DNA from: an uncultured Eubacteriales bacterium
GTDB lineage: Bacteria > Bacillota > Clostridia > Christensenellales > CALVMC01
DNA: 64,000 nucleotides
Direction: 5' to 3'
NCBI GenBank assembly: GCA_949296455.1
Contig: CASFOZ010000006.1
Location: 1 to 64,000, forward strand
Below the pieces are notes generated by a model, which was not told the DNA's origin, ran no database searches, and worked only from the letters and a program-made list of their open reading frames with translations. The translations under genes were made by a program, and so were the position numbers. Positions 16,889 to 26,493 of this stretch are shown here, one piece after another. Position 1 is the first letter of the stretch. Every line of letters begins with the position of its first letter.

Positions 16889-18418
16889 TTACATACCGCT
16901 GTTTTTTCTTAAAGAATAGCCTTCTTTCTGTAATTTTTCAAGATGCATGGTAATCTGTTCGATAAACTCCTGATTGTCTGTGGTTTTAACCAGCATATTG
17001 ATAAGATTTTCGGTAGCTTCCGCATTGTCGCCCGAAGCAAGTATTTTACGCATAGCCCATACTCCTTCGAGTTCCTTCTGAGAAAGAAGAAGCTCTTCCC
17101 TTCTCGTTCCCGATTTATTAAGGTCGATTGCGGGGAATATTCTTTTTTCGGAAAGTCTTCTGTCCAAATGTATTTCCATATTGCCCGTACCCTTGAATTC
17201 TTCGAAGATTACATCGTCCATTCTCGAACCTGTATCGACAAGAGCCGTCGCAATAATAGTGAGGCTTCCGCCGTTTTCTATGTTTCTTGCGGCACCGAAA
17301 AATCTTTTAGGACTGTATAATGCTCCCGGGTCTATACCGCCGCTCAATGTTCTTCCTGTCGGGGGAATGGTAAGGTTATATGCTCTTGCGAGTCTTGTCA
17401 GACTGTCAAGAAGAATAACGACGTCTTTTCCCATTTCCACATAACGCTTTGCGGAATTTATAGTTAAATCGGCAGCTCTTGTATGGTGTTCGGGCATTTC
17501 GTCGAAAGTCGAAAAGATAACATCGCCTTTTATAGAACGCTTCATATCCGTAACTTCCTCCGGACGCTCGTCGATAAGAAGAACCATAAGTTTTATATCG
17601 GGATAATTAGTAGATATGGAATTTGCGATTTTCTTTAAAAAAGTAGTTTTACCGGTTTTCGGCTGAGAAACAATCATGGCTCTCTGTCCTTTACCGATAG
17701 GCGCAATCAAATCAACGCAACGGACGGAAAAATCGTTTTTGATTCCGGGAATTTCCATTTTAATTCTTTCATTGGGATATATAGGAATAAGACTGTCGAA
17801 ATGCGGTCTTTTCCTTGCCTTTTCGGGATTTTCGCCGTTTATTTCGGTAACGGATATGAGCGAAAGGGCTCTGTCTTCACCCGAACTTCTTGCAAGACCT
17901 TTTACGAAATCCCCCCTTCTCAATCCGTACATACGCATAATTTCGCCTGAGACATGGGTATCGTTTGCGCTGTTTTCACAGTTATTGCTTCTTAAAAATC
18001 CGAACTTATCCTGATTGTCGAAAATACCTTCTCTTACGACGGTATTTTCCGATGCGGGCTCCTGCTCGATTTGTTCGCCGTCAAAGTACTTGTCTTTCAA
18101 AAGATGATTTTCGGAAAGTTTGAATTCCGAACCGTACTTGATTTCCGGCAGATTCTTCATACTTTGTTTTGTAAGATATTCGCCGTAATCTTCGCCGCCT
18201 TTCTGGCTTCCCAATATTTTAGCAGGCGGCCTTCCCCTGCTGTTCGAATTAAACTGAGGTTTTTCGTCGCCTTCCTGTATAGCGAGTATTCTGTCGATAA
18301 TTTCGTTTTTACGGCAGGAGGTCGGAGATTTTACTCCGAGTCTTCTTCCTATAACACGAACTTCGAAAACGGAACATTTTTCAAGCTCTTCCTTGGTGTA
18401 CTTAAATTTCTCTTCCAT
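16889..18418 (-). CDS. rho: transcription termination factor Rho
   Basis: 509 residues. Domains in order: SAP-like Rho N-terminal domain (about 1-50), a polar linker of about 80 residues, cold-shock-like RNA-binding domain (about 125-200; [14 protein letters not shown]), and RecA-like ATPase with Walker [10 protein letters not shown], catalytic [15 protein letters not shown], Walker [18 protein letters not shown]-loop [12 protein letters not shown] and R-loop [11 protein letters not shown]. Hexameric RNA translocase that ends untranslated transcripts. It is about 90 residues longer than the E. coli protein because of the linker, a feature common in clostridial Rho. AGGAG ribosome site. Confidence 0.95.
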   Translation of the reverse strand: MEEKFKYTKEELEKCSVFEVRVIGRRLGVKSPTSCRKNEIIDRILAIQEGDEKPQFNSNSRGRPPAKILGSQKGGEDYGEYLTKQSMKNLPEIKYGSEFKLSENHLLKDKYFDGEQIEQEPASENTVVREGIFDNQDKFGFLRSNNCENSANDTHVSGEIMRMYGLRRGDFVKGLARSSGEDRALSLISVTEINGENPEKARKRPHFDSLIPIYPNERIKMEIPGIKNDFSVRCVDLIAPIGKGQRAMIVSQPKTGKTTFLKKIANSISTNYPDIKLMVLLIDERPEEVTDMKRSIKGDVIFSTFDEMPEHHTRAADLTINSAKRYVEMGKDVVILLDSLTRLARAYNLTIPPTGRTLSGGIDPGALYSPKRFFGAARNIENGGSLTIIATALVDTGSRMDDVIFEEFKGTGNMEIHLDRRLSEKRIFPAIDLNKSGTRREELLLSQKELEGVWAMRKILASGDNAEATENLINMLVKTTDNQEFIEQITMHLEKLQKEGYSLRKNSGM

Positions 18419-18528
18419 TATCCGCTCCTGCTTTAATACATACTAATAGTATAAGATATAATAAACTGAATTATATTTTTTTTGGTGATTTTATTGTTAA
18501 CAGACTAAAAACAATTTAGTCAAAAAAA

Positions 18529-19179
18529 TTAATGATTTAATTTAAGAATAACAAGTTTGGTTTTTTCATCGTCGAACTTGGTTCTGTCGAATTCTATTGT
18601 ATCGCCGTCGACTTCTATAATTTCGTCATCTTCGAAAAGTTTAACGAATTCGTCTATTTTATCTATATCCAATTCGCATTTTTTGGTTTTATAATGCATC
18701 GGAATAACTATATCGGGCATAACTCTGTCAACATATTCTTTTGCCTGAACTGCGTCAATAGTGTAATTGCCGCCTATCGGAATAAGCAGGACATTGACTG
18801 AACCTAAATTTTCAAGGATATCGGTAGAACATTCTTCGCCTATATCGCCCATATGGCAGACATCGACTCCGTCCATTCTGAACTTAAAAATCAGATTAGA
18901 ACCTCTTTCAGAACCCGAACTTGCGTCGTGAAAGGTTTTGAAAGAAGAAATATGGACGCCCTTGATTTCGAACGCACCGCTTTCGGTCAGAACACGGGGG
19001 CTGCCCAAAACGCCTTCGATATAATTGTGGTCTTTATGAGAATGACTGAGAGTAACGCAGTCACAACTGAATTTTTGCATTTCCTCACCCACATAGGGGT
19101 GGTAAGGGTCGGTAATTATAGTGGTTCCGGTACTCTCTGTCAGTTTAAACGAAGAGTGTCCCAACCATTGAATATTCAT
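18529..19179 (-). CDS. MBL-fold metal-dependent hydrolase, UPF0173/UlaG-like
   Basis: 216 residues. Metallo-beta-lactamase domain starting at IQWLGHSSFKL, with ITDPY, metal motif SHSHKDHNY, CHMGDIGEE, PIGGNYTIDA and PMHYKT in order, the pattern of UlaG-like hydrolases and UPF0173. Cytoplasmic. UlaG opens ascorbate-6-phosphate lactone, but most relatives have no known substrate. GGAGGAAT ribosome site; same strand as prs (76 bases upstream) and rho (110 bases downstream). Confidence 0.85.
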   Translation of the reverse strand: MNIQWLGHSSFKLTESTGTTIITDPYHPYVGEEMQKFSCDCVTLSHSHKDHNYIEGVLGSPRVLTESGAFEIKGVHISSFKTFHDASSGSERGSNLIFKFRMDGVDVCHMGDIGEECSTDILENLGSVNVLLIPIGGNYTIDAVQAKEYVDRVMPDIVIPMHYKTKKCELDIDKIDEFVKLFEDDEIIEVDGDTIEFDRTKFDDEKTKLVILKLNH

Positions 19180-19254
19180 AATTCCTCCGTAAAAAATCTC
19201 AATTTAGGACTATTATATTATAATTTCAAAAAAATTTCAATACATTTTCGCTAT

Positions 19255-20415
19255 TTATTGATTTTTTTTAATGAGCTCTGAAATCTTCTCGTGAGGAGCG
19301 AGAAGAACGCTGAAAGACTTATCCTGAGCGCAGGCAGCGATTATATAAGCGATAAACTTTGACATATCCGCTTCAACGAACCATTTTGTATCTTTAAGTT
19401 CGGGTTTAAGATATGTAAGATTTGTCGAAAGCAATGCGGTAAATAAGCCTTCTTCGTAAGCTTTATTGAATCTTTCCACTCCTTCCGTAAAAAGAGCGAA
19501 TGTCGCAGAAATGAATATTCTTTTTGCGCCGTCTTTTTTAAGGTCGGTTGCAAGTCTTAAAATGGAGTCGCCGGTAGCTATGATATCGTCTGCGACGAAA
19601 ACATCTTTATCTTTGACGCTGTTACCGATATATTCGTGAGCGACGATTGGATTTCTTCCGTTTACGATTGTCGAGTAGTCACGGCGTTTATAGAACATAC
19701 CCAAATCCAGACCGAGTTCGGAGGCATAGTAAATATTTCTGCTCATAGCCCCCTCGTCGGGGCTTACCACCATAAAATGTTCTTTATCGAATTTGGTATC
19801 AGGGTATTTATTCAGTAACGCTTTAAGAATCTGATATGTAGGAAGGAAATTATCGAAGCCCATTAAAGGAATAGCGTTTTGAACCCTCGGGTCGTGAGCG
19901 TCGAATGTAATTAAATCTCTTATTCCCATAGCCTCCATCTCTTGTAGCATCATAGCGCAGTCGAGCGACTCTCTCGAATTTCTTCTGTGCTGACGCCCTC
20001 CGTAAAGCATAGGCATAATAAGAGTCAGACGGTTTGCCTTTCCCGCTATTGCCGAAAGTATTCTTTTAAGGTCGGCATAGTGGTCGTCCGGCGACATAGG
20101 AACTTCCATACCGAACATAGAGTATTTACAGCTGTAATTTCCCACATCGACAACAAGATAAATATCTTTACCTCTTACCGTTTCGTTGATAATGGCTTTT
20201 GCGTCGCCCGTTGTAAATCTGGGACATTTGGTATTGATAAGAAAACTGTCTACCTGTTTGGTTTTAAAACTAACCTTTTTTCTGTCCTCGTTGTACATTC
20301 TGACAAGATAATAGTCTATTTTGTCGGCAAGAGACTTCGCCCCTTCCAAGGCGATAATACCTATATTAGGTTCCCCTTTGTTAAAGTCAAATGTTGATTC
20401 GAAAAACGATGCCAT
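19255..20415 (-). CDS. prs: ribose-phosphate pyrophosphokinase, divergent long form
   Basis: 386 residues, compared with about 315 for the classical enzyme. It makes PRPP from ribose 5-phosphate and ATP for nucleotide, His and Trp synthesis. Flexible catalytic loop YGGRQHRRNSRESL, active-site strand ITFDAHDPRVQNAIP (classical DLHSGQIQGFF), VVSPDEGAMSR and the PRPP loop VADDIIATGDSIL are all present. The replaced residues and length mark a clostridial divergent subclass. CAGGAG ribosome site; 32 bases after the DUF1846 gene, probably cotranscribed with it. Confidence 0.9.
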   Translation of the reverse strand: MASFFESTFDFNKGEPNIGIIALEGAKSLADKIDYYLVRMYNEDRKKVSFKTKQVDSFLINTKCPRFTTGDAKAIINETVRGKDIYLVVDVGNYSCKYSMFGMEVPMSPDDHYADLKRILSAIAGKANRLTLIMPMLYGGRQHRRNSRESLDCAMMLQEMEAMGIRDLITFDAHDPRVQNAIPLMGFDNFLPTYQILKALLNKYPDTKFDKEHFMVVSPDEGAMSRNIYYASELGLDLGMFYKRRDYSTIVNGRNPIVAHEYIGNSVKDKDVFVADDIIATGDSILRLATDLKKDGAKRIFISATFALFTEGVERFNKAYEEGLFTALLSTNLTYLKPELKDTKWFVEADMSKFIAYIIAACAQDKSFSVLLAPHEKISELIKKNQ

Positions 20416-20447
20416 AAAAAACTCCTGATTTAAAATTTATATATTGA

Positions 20448-21932
20448 TTATTTATTATAAAATAATTCTTTCGAATAAAATTCCGGTTCTTCACTTATAT
20501 TGACTTTAAGTCTTTTAAGAACATCTTCGTCCGATGCACAGAGAATACAGGAAGAATGGGCTTCCAACCCTTCGAGTTCGCCGAGTTTGGAAAGAGCGGC
20601 TTCCACCGCAGGATTTGTTGCGGCGCATATCGAAAGAGCGATAAGCACCTGTTCGAGATTCAATACTCTGTCTTTCTGTTTTAAAATATTCTTTTTAAGT
20701 TTCAATATAGGATTAATTACAAGCGGCGAAATAAGTTTGATGCCGTCGCTTATTCCCGCAAGGCTTTTTATTGCGTTAAGAAGCATCGAACAGCTTGCCG
20801 TCATAAGTTCGGAAGCCTTACCTGTAATAATCTTACCGTCCGGAAGCTGAATTGCAGTAACGGGCAACATTTCCTTTTTGGATTTTTCGAGAGCTGCCGC
20901 AACCACCGGTCTGTCGTTGACGGATATATTGAGTTCGCCCATTAAAAATTCTATTTTTTCGGGAACGGAATTGTCGCAAAGACCTTGCTTGCAATCGCAA
21001 AGAGCTTTATAGTATCTTCTTATAACTTCCTTGCAAGCGGCTTTTCTTACGATTTCGTCGTCGGTAATGGCAAACCCCGCCATATTAACCCCCATATCGG
21101 TAGGAGACTGATATACAAGGTCTCCGTTGGAAAGTTTTTTCATTATGGCTCTGACAACGGGGAAAACCTCTATGTCTCTGTTATAATTTACGCAGGTTTT
21201 GCCGTAGGCTTCAAGGTGAAAGTGGTCGATCATATTCACGTCTTTAAGGTCTGCGGTAGCGGCCTCGTAAGCGACGTTGACGGGGTGCTTTAAAGGAAGG
21301 TTCCAGATAGGAAAGGTTTCGAATTTAGCGTATCCTGCTTTAACTCCCCTTTTATACTCGTGATAAAGCTGGCACATACAGGTTGCAAGTTTACCGCTGC
21401 CGGGACCGGGTGCGGTAACTACGACTAACGGTTTTGTCGTTTCTATATATTCGTTTTTGCCGTAGCCTTCGTCGCTTATAATTGTTTCTATATCGGTAGG
21501 ATAACCTTTTGTTTTGGTATGAAGATAAACCTTTATTCCCAAGTGTTCGAGTTTCTGCTTATAAATTTCTGCGGCAGGCTGATTTTCGAACTGAGTTATG
21601 ACTACGCTGTTTACGGAAATTTTTCTTTCTCTTAAATTATCTATAAGGTGAAAAACCGTAAGACCGTAATTTATCCCGTAATCGGCGCGGATTTTATTTC
21701 TTTCCAAATCCTTTGCGTTGATCGGAATAATAATCTCGGCTTTATCTTTCAATTTTTCGAGAAGTTTGATTTTTGCATTCACGTCGAAGCCGGGAAGAAC
21801 CCTTCCTGCATGAAAATCTTCAAGAAGTTTTCCGCCGAATTCAAGATAAAGTTTATCGAATTTCTCGATACGCTCCAAAATGAACTGGCTTTGTTTTTTC
21901 ATATAAAAATCTTTATCGAAACCTATTTCCAT
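20448..21932 (-). CDS. DUF1846 family protein
   Basis: 494 residues, full length for DUF1846. Characteristic blocks include IGFDKDFYMKKQSQFI at the start, LEFGGKL, FHAGRVLPGFD, VVVTAPGPGSGKLATCMCQLY, HPVNVAYEAATADL, INYGLTV and SPTDMGVNMAGFAI. The GPGSGK segment suggests phosphate or nucleotide binding. Structural work on a relative showed a large cytoplasmic protein; no reaction is established. Its own promoter is at 21955-21983, and prs follows after 32 bases, suggesting a link to nucleotide metabolism. Confidence 0.9.
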   Translation of the reverse strand: MEIGFDKDFYMKKQSQFILERIEKFDKLYLEFGGKLLEDFHAGRVLPGFDVNAKIKLLEKLKDKAEIIIPINAKDLERNKIRADYGINYGLTVFHLIDNLRERKISVNSVVITQFENQPAAEIYKQKLEHLGIKVYLHTKTKGYPTDIETIISDEGYGKNEYIETTKPLVVVTAPGPGSGKLATCMCQLYHEYKRGVKAGYAKFETFPIWNLPLKHPVNVAYEAATADLKDVNMIDHFHLEAYGKTCVNYNRDIEVFPVVRAIMKKLSNGDLVYQSPTDMGVNMAGFAITDDEIVRKAACKEVIRRYYKALCDCKQGLCDNSVPEKIEFLMGELNISVNDRPVVAAALEKSKKEMLPVTAIQLPDGKIITGKASELMTASCSMLLNAIKSLAGISDGIKLISPLVINPILKLKKNILKQKDRVLNLEQVLIALSICAATNPAVEAALSKLGELEGLEAHSSCILCASDEDVLKRLKVNISEEPEFYSKELFYNK

Positions 21933-21954
21933 AATACCTCTTACTTATACCGAT

Positions 21955-21983
21955 ATTTTACCATTTTAGCGCAATAATGACAA
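21955..21983 (-). promoter_or_regulatory. sigma-A promoter of the DUF1846-prs unit
   Basis: Minus-strand TTGTCA (21978-21983), 17-base spacer, TAAAAT (21955-21960), then AAGAGGTATT before the ATG. Confidence 0.65.
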
Positions 21984-22132
21984 ACTTTTACGGTATAGAA
22001 ATGAATTTTTTTATATAATTTTTTCTGTCTTAAAAAAACCGCTTTATACAACTTCCGACGAAAGTAAAAAGCCTTTCAAATTCTTTAAACTAATAACTAC
22101 ATAATAAAAAAAATAAAGCAAAAAATAAAATT

Positions 22133-23083
22133 ATGAAAAAATTATTTTGCAGTCTGAAAATTGTTTTAACATTTTTAATTTTGATTCAGATTCTGTTTGC
22201 GTTGACCGCATGTTTGCCGTCCGAAAACTTGAAAGACGGAAATGAAATACAGATTTCCGAAAATCAAAACAGTCTTCATATAGGCGACGAAAAACAAGAA
22301 AAATCGGAAAACGAAACGGATAACCTATCCCCTGAGGAATACGACCTGCCGATAATTATGTATCATTCCGTACTTCAAAAAGGCGGAACGGCTTACACTA
22401 TTTCCGCCGACATGCTCGAAAGCGATTTTAAATATATTAAGGAAAAAGGATATAATACGGTAACCGTAAACGAAGTAATAGCCTTTACGGAAGGAAAAGG
22501 CACCCTTCCCGATAAACCTATAATGCTTACATTCGACGACGGTTATTACAATAATTTCGTATATGTAATTCCATTGCTTGAAAAATACGATTTCAAATGC
22601 GTTACGGCAATAGTAGGTTCTTTTTCGAATTCCAAGGATAACATAGAGGGAAAAAAGCAATCATTGAGTTATTCGCATATGAACAAATATCAGATTAAAG
22701 AAGCAGTAAAAAGCGGAAGAGTGGAAATTCAGCATCATTCCTATTCCTTGCACTCATACGGCAAAGCGAGAAAAGGAATGAGAATAAACAAAGGCGAAAG
22801 TTATGAAGATTACAAAGAAATGCTTGTAAAAGACACTTTAAAACTTAACGAATGGCTGTTTGAAAATTGCGAAGTCACTCCCACAGCTTATTTTTATCCG
22901 TTCGGCGCATGGTGCAAAGAGGGATATGAAATTCTGAAAGAACTCGGATTTAAAGCGACGCTTGGGGTGGAAGCGGGACTTAACAGAATAAAGGTCGGTA
23001 TAGAACTTAAAAATCTTTACCGTTATAACAGAACGGGAACATTAACCACAAATCGCTTTTTTGAGAAAAACAATATCCTATAA
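22133..23083 (+). CDS. polysaccharide deacetylase (NodB-like) lipoprotein
   Basis: 316 residues. Lipoprotein signal with lipobox LTAC (C27), a Glu/Asn/Lys-rich linker to about residue 70, then a carbohydrate esterase 4 domain: PIIMYHSV, MLTFDDGYYNN (catalytic and metal Asp), VEIQHHSYSLHSYG (metal His pair in the usual H.[ST]..H context) and AYFYPFGAW. Removes acetyl groups from peptidoglycan or another N-acetylhexosamine polymer outside the membrane. No good ribosome site; the leader is almost pure A/T. Confidence 0.9.
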   Translation: MKKLFCSLKIVLTFLILIQILFALTACLPSENLKDGNEIQISENQNSLHIGDEKQEKSENETDNLSPEEYDLPIIMYHSVLQKGGTAYTISADMLESDFKYIKEKGYNTVTVNEVIAFTEGKGTLPDKPIMLTFDDGYYNNFVYVIPLLEKYDFKCVTAIVGSFSNSKDNIEGKKQSLSYSHMNKYQIKEAVKSGRVEIQHHSYSLHSYGKARKGMRINKGESYEDYKEMLVKDTLKLNEWLFENCEVTPTAYFYPFGAWCKEGYEILKELGFKATLGVEAGLNRIKVGIELKNLYRYNRTGTLTTNRFFEKNNIL

Positions 23084-23124
23084 AAGTCTTTTTTCAACAT
23101 ATTTTTCTTAAAACGCTAAAATAA

Positions 23125-23153
23125 TTTACTAATTCGATATTTTATGATATACT
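23125..23153 (+). promoter_or_regulatory. promoter of the DUF2188 gene
   Basis: TTTACT (23125-23130), 17 bases, TATACT (23148-23153); a CGGAGG ribosome site precedes the ATG at 23193. Confidence 0.55.
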
Positions 23154-23192
23154 TTCGAATATAATAAAATAAATAATAACCGGAGGAATATT

Positions 23193-23402
23193 ATGGCAAA
23201 AAATTATCATATAGCAAAAAGAGACGACGGAAAATGGCAGGTTAAACTTGCAGGCGGCGAAAAAGCAATAAAACTTTTCGACACACAGGCTGAGGCAATC
23301 GATTATGCAAAAACCGTTGCTGAAAATCAGGAAGGAAATATTACCATTCATAAAAGAGACGGTAAAATTAGAAAACAAAATTACACAAGCGACAACGATT
23401 AA
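23193..23402 (+). CDS. DUF2188 small protein
   Basis: 69 residues. The pattern YHIAKRDDGKWQVKLAGGEKA, then a helix F.TQAEAIDYAKTVAENQEG and IHKRDGKIR, is that of DUF2188, a compact alpha/beta fold often found as a single-domain protein in Firmicutes; function unknown. Strong GGAGGAAT ribosome site, own promoter and own terminator, so it is an independent and probably well-expressed gene. Confidence 0.85.
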   Translation: MAKNYHIAKRDDGKWQVKLAGGEKAIKLFDTQAEAIDYAKTVAENQEGNITIHKRDGKIRKQNYTSDND

Positions 23403-23403
23403 T

Positions 23404-23433
23404 AAAAAAACGGTTCTTTCGAACCGTTTTTTT
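23404..23433 (+). terminator. rho-independent terminator of the DUF2188 gene
   Basis: 13-bp stem AAAAAAACGGTTC / GAACCGTTTTTTT with loop TTTC, immediately after the stop codon. Confidence 0.9.
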
Positions 23434-23623
23434 ATTAATGATTTTTATTACATAAAACTTATCAAAAATTTTATCAGCCCGATTATTACCGATATTACGA
23501 AAACAGTTTCTGATTTTAATACGATACGGTTTTAATATATTTCAAATCTTTATTAATTTCCGAATTTTAAAAAGCAAACTTTTTTAATCGGAATAAACAT
23601 TTTTGAATATTTTAAAAAGCATA

Positions 23624-23652
23624 TTGATTTTTCGGTAATAAAAATTTATAAT
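23624..23652 (+). promoter_or_regulatory. promoter placing transcription start at the PI-PLC start codon
   Basis: TTGATT (23624-23629), 17 bases, TATAAT (23647-23652). The seventh base after the -10 box is 23659, the A of the ATG. Confidence 0.6.
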
Positions 23653-23658
23653 TTAATT

Positions 23659-24669
23659 ATGAAAAAGTTTCTGAAAATTTTTACGGTAATTCTTGCAGCC
23701 GTCATATCGGTAACAATACTTTCGTCGTGCAAAAACAACAAAGCGGAAACAACGGCGGACAATGTTCCCCTGTTTTACTCGGAATGGATGAAATACATAA
23801 ACGGCGATACTCCCGTAAAAAACATAGCAATCCCCGGAAGCCACGACGCAGGAACATACAATATGCTGTCGCTTGGCGAAACGCAAAGTTCTTCTATACT
23901 TACCCAACTCAAATTCGGAGTCCGTTATTTTGACATAAGAGTGGAAGAGAAAGGCGACAGTCTTGTAATATTCCATTCCGTACTTTCGGGAATGGATTTT
24001 AATGAAGTAATAAACGATATTTCCGAATTTATGGAAACTAACGACAGCGAAGTATTGATACTCGACTTTCAGCATTTTAAAAACGATTCCATGCAAAAGG
24101 TAATAGATACTCTCGAAAGCAGTCTTAATACCGAAAGGTATGCGGTAAAAAACGATACCGAAATGTCCGACGCAGATTTTATCGATAATTTAAAACTCAA
24201 AGATTGCAGAGGAAAATTTATAATTACTTGGGGAAGCGACTACAAAATAGACGAAAAGAATTATCTTTTCAGAAGAAACAACGACGAAGGAAGTCTTTCC
24301 GAGTGCAGTCTCGAATCCTATTACGAAGGAGACCTTCACAAAAAAAGTTCAACCGAATTTATAGAAACTGCTCTTCCTTTGTACTTTGAAAAATTTTCTT
24401 TGAAAAACAAAGGGCTTTTCGTTCTTCAAGGTCAGTTAACCGCACCCACTTTGGTTACTACTCCCCTTTCTCTCGAAGAGAGTCATTCCGAAAATATGAA
24501 CAATTATGTCAGAAATCTTAAAAGCAGCGATTTATTGAAATATGTAAATATAATAATGCGTGATTATGTAACCGACGATATCGAAAAAACAGATTCGGTA
24601 CTGTCTTTGAATATCTCAAAAAATATAGTCTACGACACAAAGGAATTTTTAAAATACATTGAAATTTAA
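23659..24669 (+). CDS. phosphatidylinositol-specific phospholipase C-like lipoprotein
   Basis: 336 residues. Lipoprotein signal with lipobox LSSC (C25). PI-PLC X-domain motifs follow: NIAIPGSHDAGTYN with the first catalytic His, FGVRYFDIRV, LVIFHSV with the second catalytic His, EVLILDFQHF. In Gram-positive bacteria these calcium-independent enzymes cleave phosphatidylinositol or GPI head groups; membrane tethering suggests action at the cell surface, possibly on host lipids. No ribosome site precedes the ATG; see the leaderless finding. Confidence 0.88.
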   Translation: MKKFLKIFTVILAAVISVTILSSCKNNKAETTADNVPLFYSEWMKYINGDTPVKNIAIPGSHDAGTYNMLSLGETQSSSILTQLKFGVRYFDIRVEEKGDSLVIFHSVLSGMDFNEVINDISEFMETNDSEVLILDFQHFKNDSMQKVIDTLESSLNTERYAVKNDTEMSDADFIDNLKLKDCRGKFIITWGSDYKIDEKNYLFRRNNDEGSLSECSLESYYEGDLHKKSSTEFIETALPLYFEKFSLKNKGLFVLQGQLTAPTLVTTPLSLEESHSENMNNYVRNLKSSDLLKYVNIIMRDYVTDDIEKTDSVLSLNISKNIVYDTKEFLKYIEI

Positions 24670-24694
24670 TGTATAAATATTATTTAAATACAAT

Positions 24695-24718
24695 AAAAAC
24701 GCACATTCGTGCGTTTTT
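24695..24718 (+). terminator. rho-independent terminator of the PI-PLC gene
   Basis: 10-bp stem AAAAACGCAC / GTGCGTTTTT with loop ATTC, 25 bases after the stop. Confidence 0.85.
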
Positions 24719-24809
24719 TGTTAAAATAAGTATATCGTAATTTTAGCGGACTTTTCAATCGAAATTCAATCAGCAGATTCCGCAATCGAAATTCAAACTG
24801 CAAAGAGGA

Positions 24810-26426
24810 TTATTTATAAGAATCTTTAAGAGAACAAATACAGTTAAATACTGCTTTACCGTTTTCCTTTTTTCCGCAAGCCATATAATAACCTTCACGC
24901 ATAAACTGGAATCTGTCGTAAAGTTTTGCCTCGCTTAAAAAGGCTTCGCCCTTTGCATCGTAAATCTTTTCTGTTTCAGAATTAAGTCTTTCGGAAAAAT
25001 CACCCTCGCCTTCGTTAATTAAATAATCGTATTCTTTTACCAAAAGATTGCTCGCATACTTTGCGCTGACCCACTGAATAACGCCTTTGACTTTAATGGA
25101 AGAATTTTTACCGCCGCTGACGCTGTCTTCAATAAGTCTTGTGCGAACTTCGGTAACCTTTCCGTCTTTTTCGGTATGGGAAAGATATTCGAGAATATAT
25201 GAATCTTTAAGCCTTACCATTCCGCCGGGAACGAGTCTATGATATTTAGGCGGTGGATTAGGACTGAAATCTTCGCTGTCAATATAAATTTCCGATGTAA
25301 GAATAACATCTCTTTGAGAAAGGTCGTTTTCGTCCATAGGATTGTTTCTCGATTTCATTATCTCTTCGCCTTTAAGATTCTCTATTACGAGTTTTAAAGG
25401 TCTTTTTACAACCATTGCCCTTTTAGCTTTGACATTGAGATAATCTCTTACGAAATGTTCGAATAAAGCGATATCGACTTCCGAATTGGATTTGGAAACC
25501 CCTATTTCGGCACAGAAATTCTTAATAGCCTCAGGCGGAACCCCTCTCATACGAAGTCCGCTGAGCGTAGGCATACGGGGGTCGTCCCAACCGTTTACTA
25601 CCTTTTCGTCTACGAGTTTTTTAAGATATCTTTTACTCATAATCGTTCTTGTCATATTGAGTCTTGCAAATTCAATCTGCTTCGGTCCGTTTTCGTATCC
25701 GCAATTAATTTTAACCCAATCGTAAAGCGGTCTGTGGTCCTCGAATTCCAAAGTACATATAGAATGAGTTATCCCCTCGTAGCAGTCGCTCAAAGGGTGT
25801 GCAAAATCGTACAGAGGATAAATAATCCACTTGTCTTTTGTTCTGTGATGAGGTGTTCTCGAAATTCTGTAAATTACCGGGTCACGCATATTGATATTAG
25901 GACTTGCCATATCGATTTTGGCACGAAGAACCTTTTCGCCGTCTTTAAACTTGCCGTTTTTCATTTCTTCGAAAAGTCTCAGATTTTCTTCTATGCTTCT
26001 GTTCCTTGACGGACTTTCCTTGCCGGGTTGCGTAAGCGTTCCCCTGTTTTCTCTTATTTGTTCTGCGCTCATATCGCAGACATAGGCAAGACCTTTTTTA
26101 ATGAGAAGAACTGCTGACTCGTACATTTTATCGAAATAATCGGAAGCGTAAAGTTCTCTGTCCCATTTAAAGCCGAGCCATTTTATATCTTCCTTTATGC
26201 TTTTAACATACTCTTCGTCTTCTTTTATAGGATTGGTATCGTCGAAACGGAGATTGCATTCGCCTTTGTATTTATCTTTCATACCGAAATTTATGCAAAG
26301 GGATTTTGCGTGTCCTATATGAAGAAAACCGTTAGGTTCAGGCGGAAAACGAGTAATTATTTTTTTACAGCCCTTTTCGATATCTTTATTTATTATCTCT
26401 TCTATAAAATTGAATTTTTCTTCCAT
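24810..26426 (-). CDS. glnS: glutaminyl-tRNA synthetase
   Basis: 538 residues, near the 550 usual for bacterial GlnRS. Class I signature PPEPNGFLHIGHAKS, LRFDDTNP, DYFDKMYE, the second ATP motif MSKRYLKKLV (KMSKS equivalent), then the anticodon-binding beta-barrels (VVKRPLKLVIENL onward). It charges tRNA-Gln directly. Many Firmicutes lack GlnRS and use the GatCAB amidation route, so its presence is notable. AGAAGGATT ribosome site; 67 bases after fhs. Confidence 0.93.
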   Translation of the reverse strand: MEEKFNFIEEIINKDIEKGCKKIITRFPPEPNGFLHIGHAKSLCINFGMKDKYKGECNLRFDDTNPIKEDEEYVKSIKEDIKWLGFKWDRELYASDYFDKMYESAVLLIKKGLAYVCDMSAEQIRENRGTLTQPGKESPSRNRSIEENLRLFEEMKNGKFKDGEKVLRAKIDMASPNINMRDPVIYRISRTPHHRTKDKWIIYPLYDFAHPLSDCYEGITHSICTLEFEDHRPLYDWVKINCGYENGPKQIEFARLNMTRTIMSKRYLKKLVDEKVVNGWDDPRMPTLSGLRMRGVPPEAIKNFCAEIGVSKSNSEVDIALFEHFVRDYLNVKAKRAMVVKRPLKLVIENLKGEEIMKSRNNPMDENDLSQRDVILTSEIYIDSEDFSPNPPPKYHRLVPGGMVRLKDSYILEYLSHTEKDGKVTEVRTRLIEDSVSGGKNSSIKVKGVIQWVSAKYASNLLVKEYDYLINEGEGDFSERLNSETEKIYDAKGEAFLSEAKLYDRFQFMREGYYMACGKKENGKAVFNCICSLKDSYK

Positions 26427-26493
26427 AATCCTTCTCGTATAATTATTTTCGTCAAAACGGTTAATAGTTTAACCTACCGTAAAATAAGAAATT

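Noticed and set aside
24720-24809. Short direct repeat TCGAAATTCAA between PI-PLC and glnS
   Set aside because: Two 11-base copies about 30 bases apart in AT-rich sequence; could be chance.
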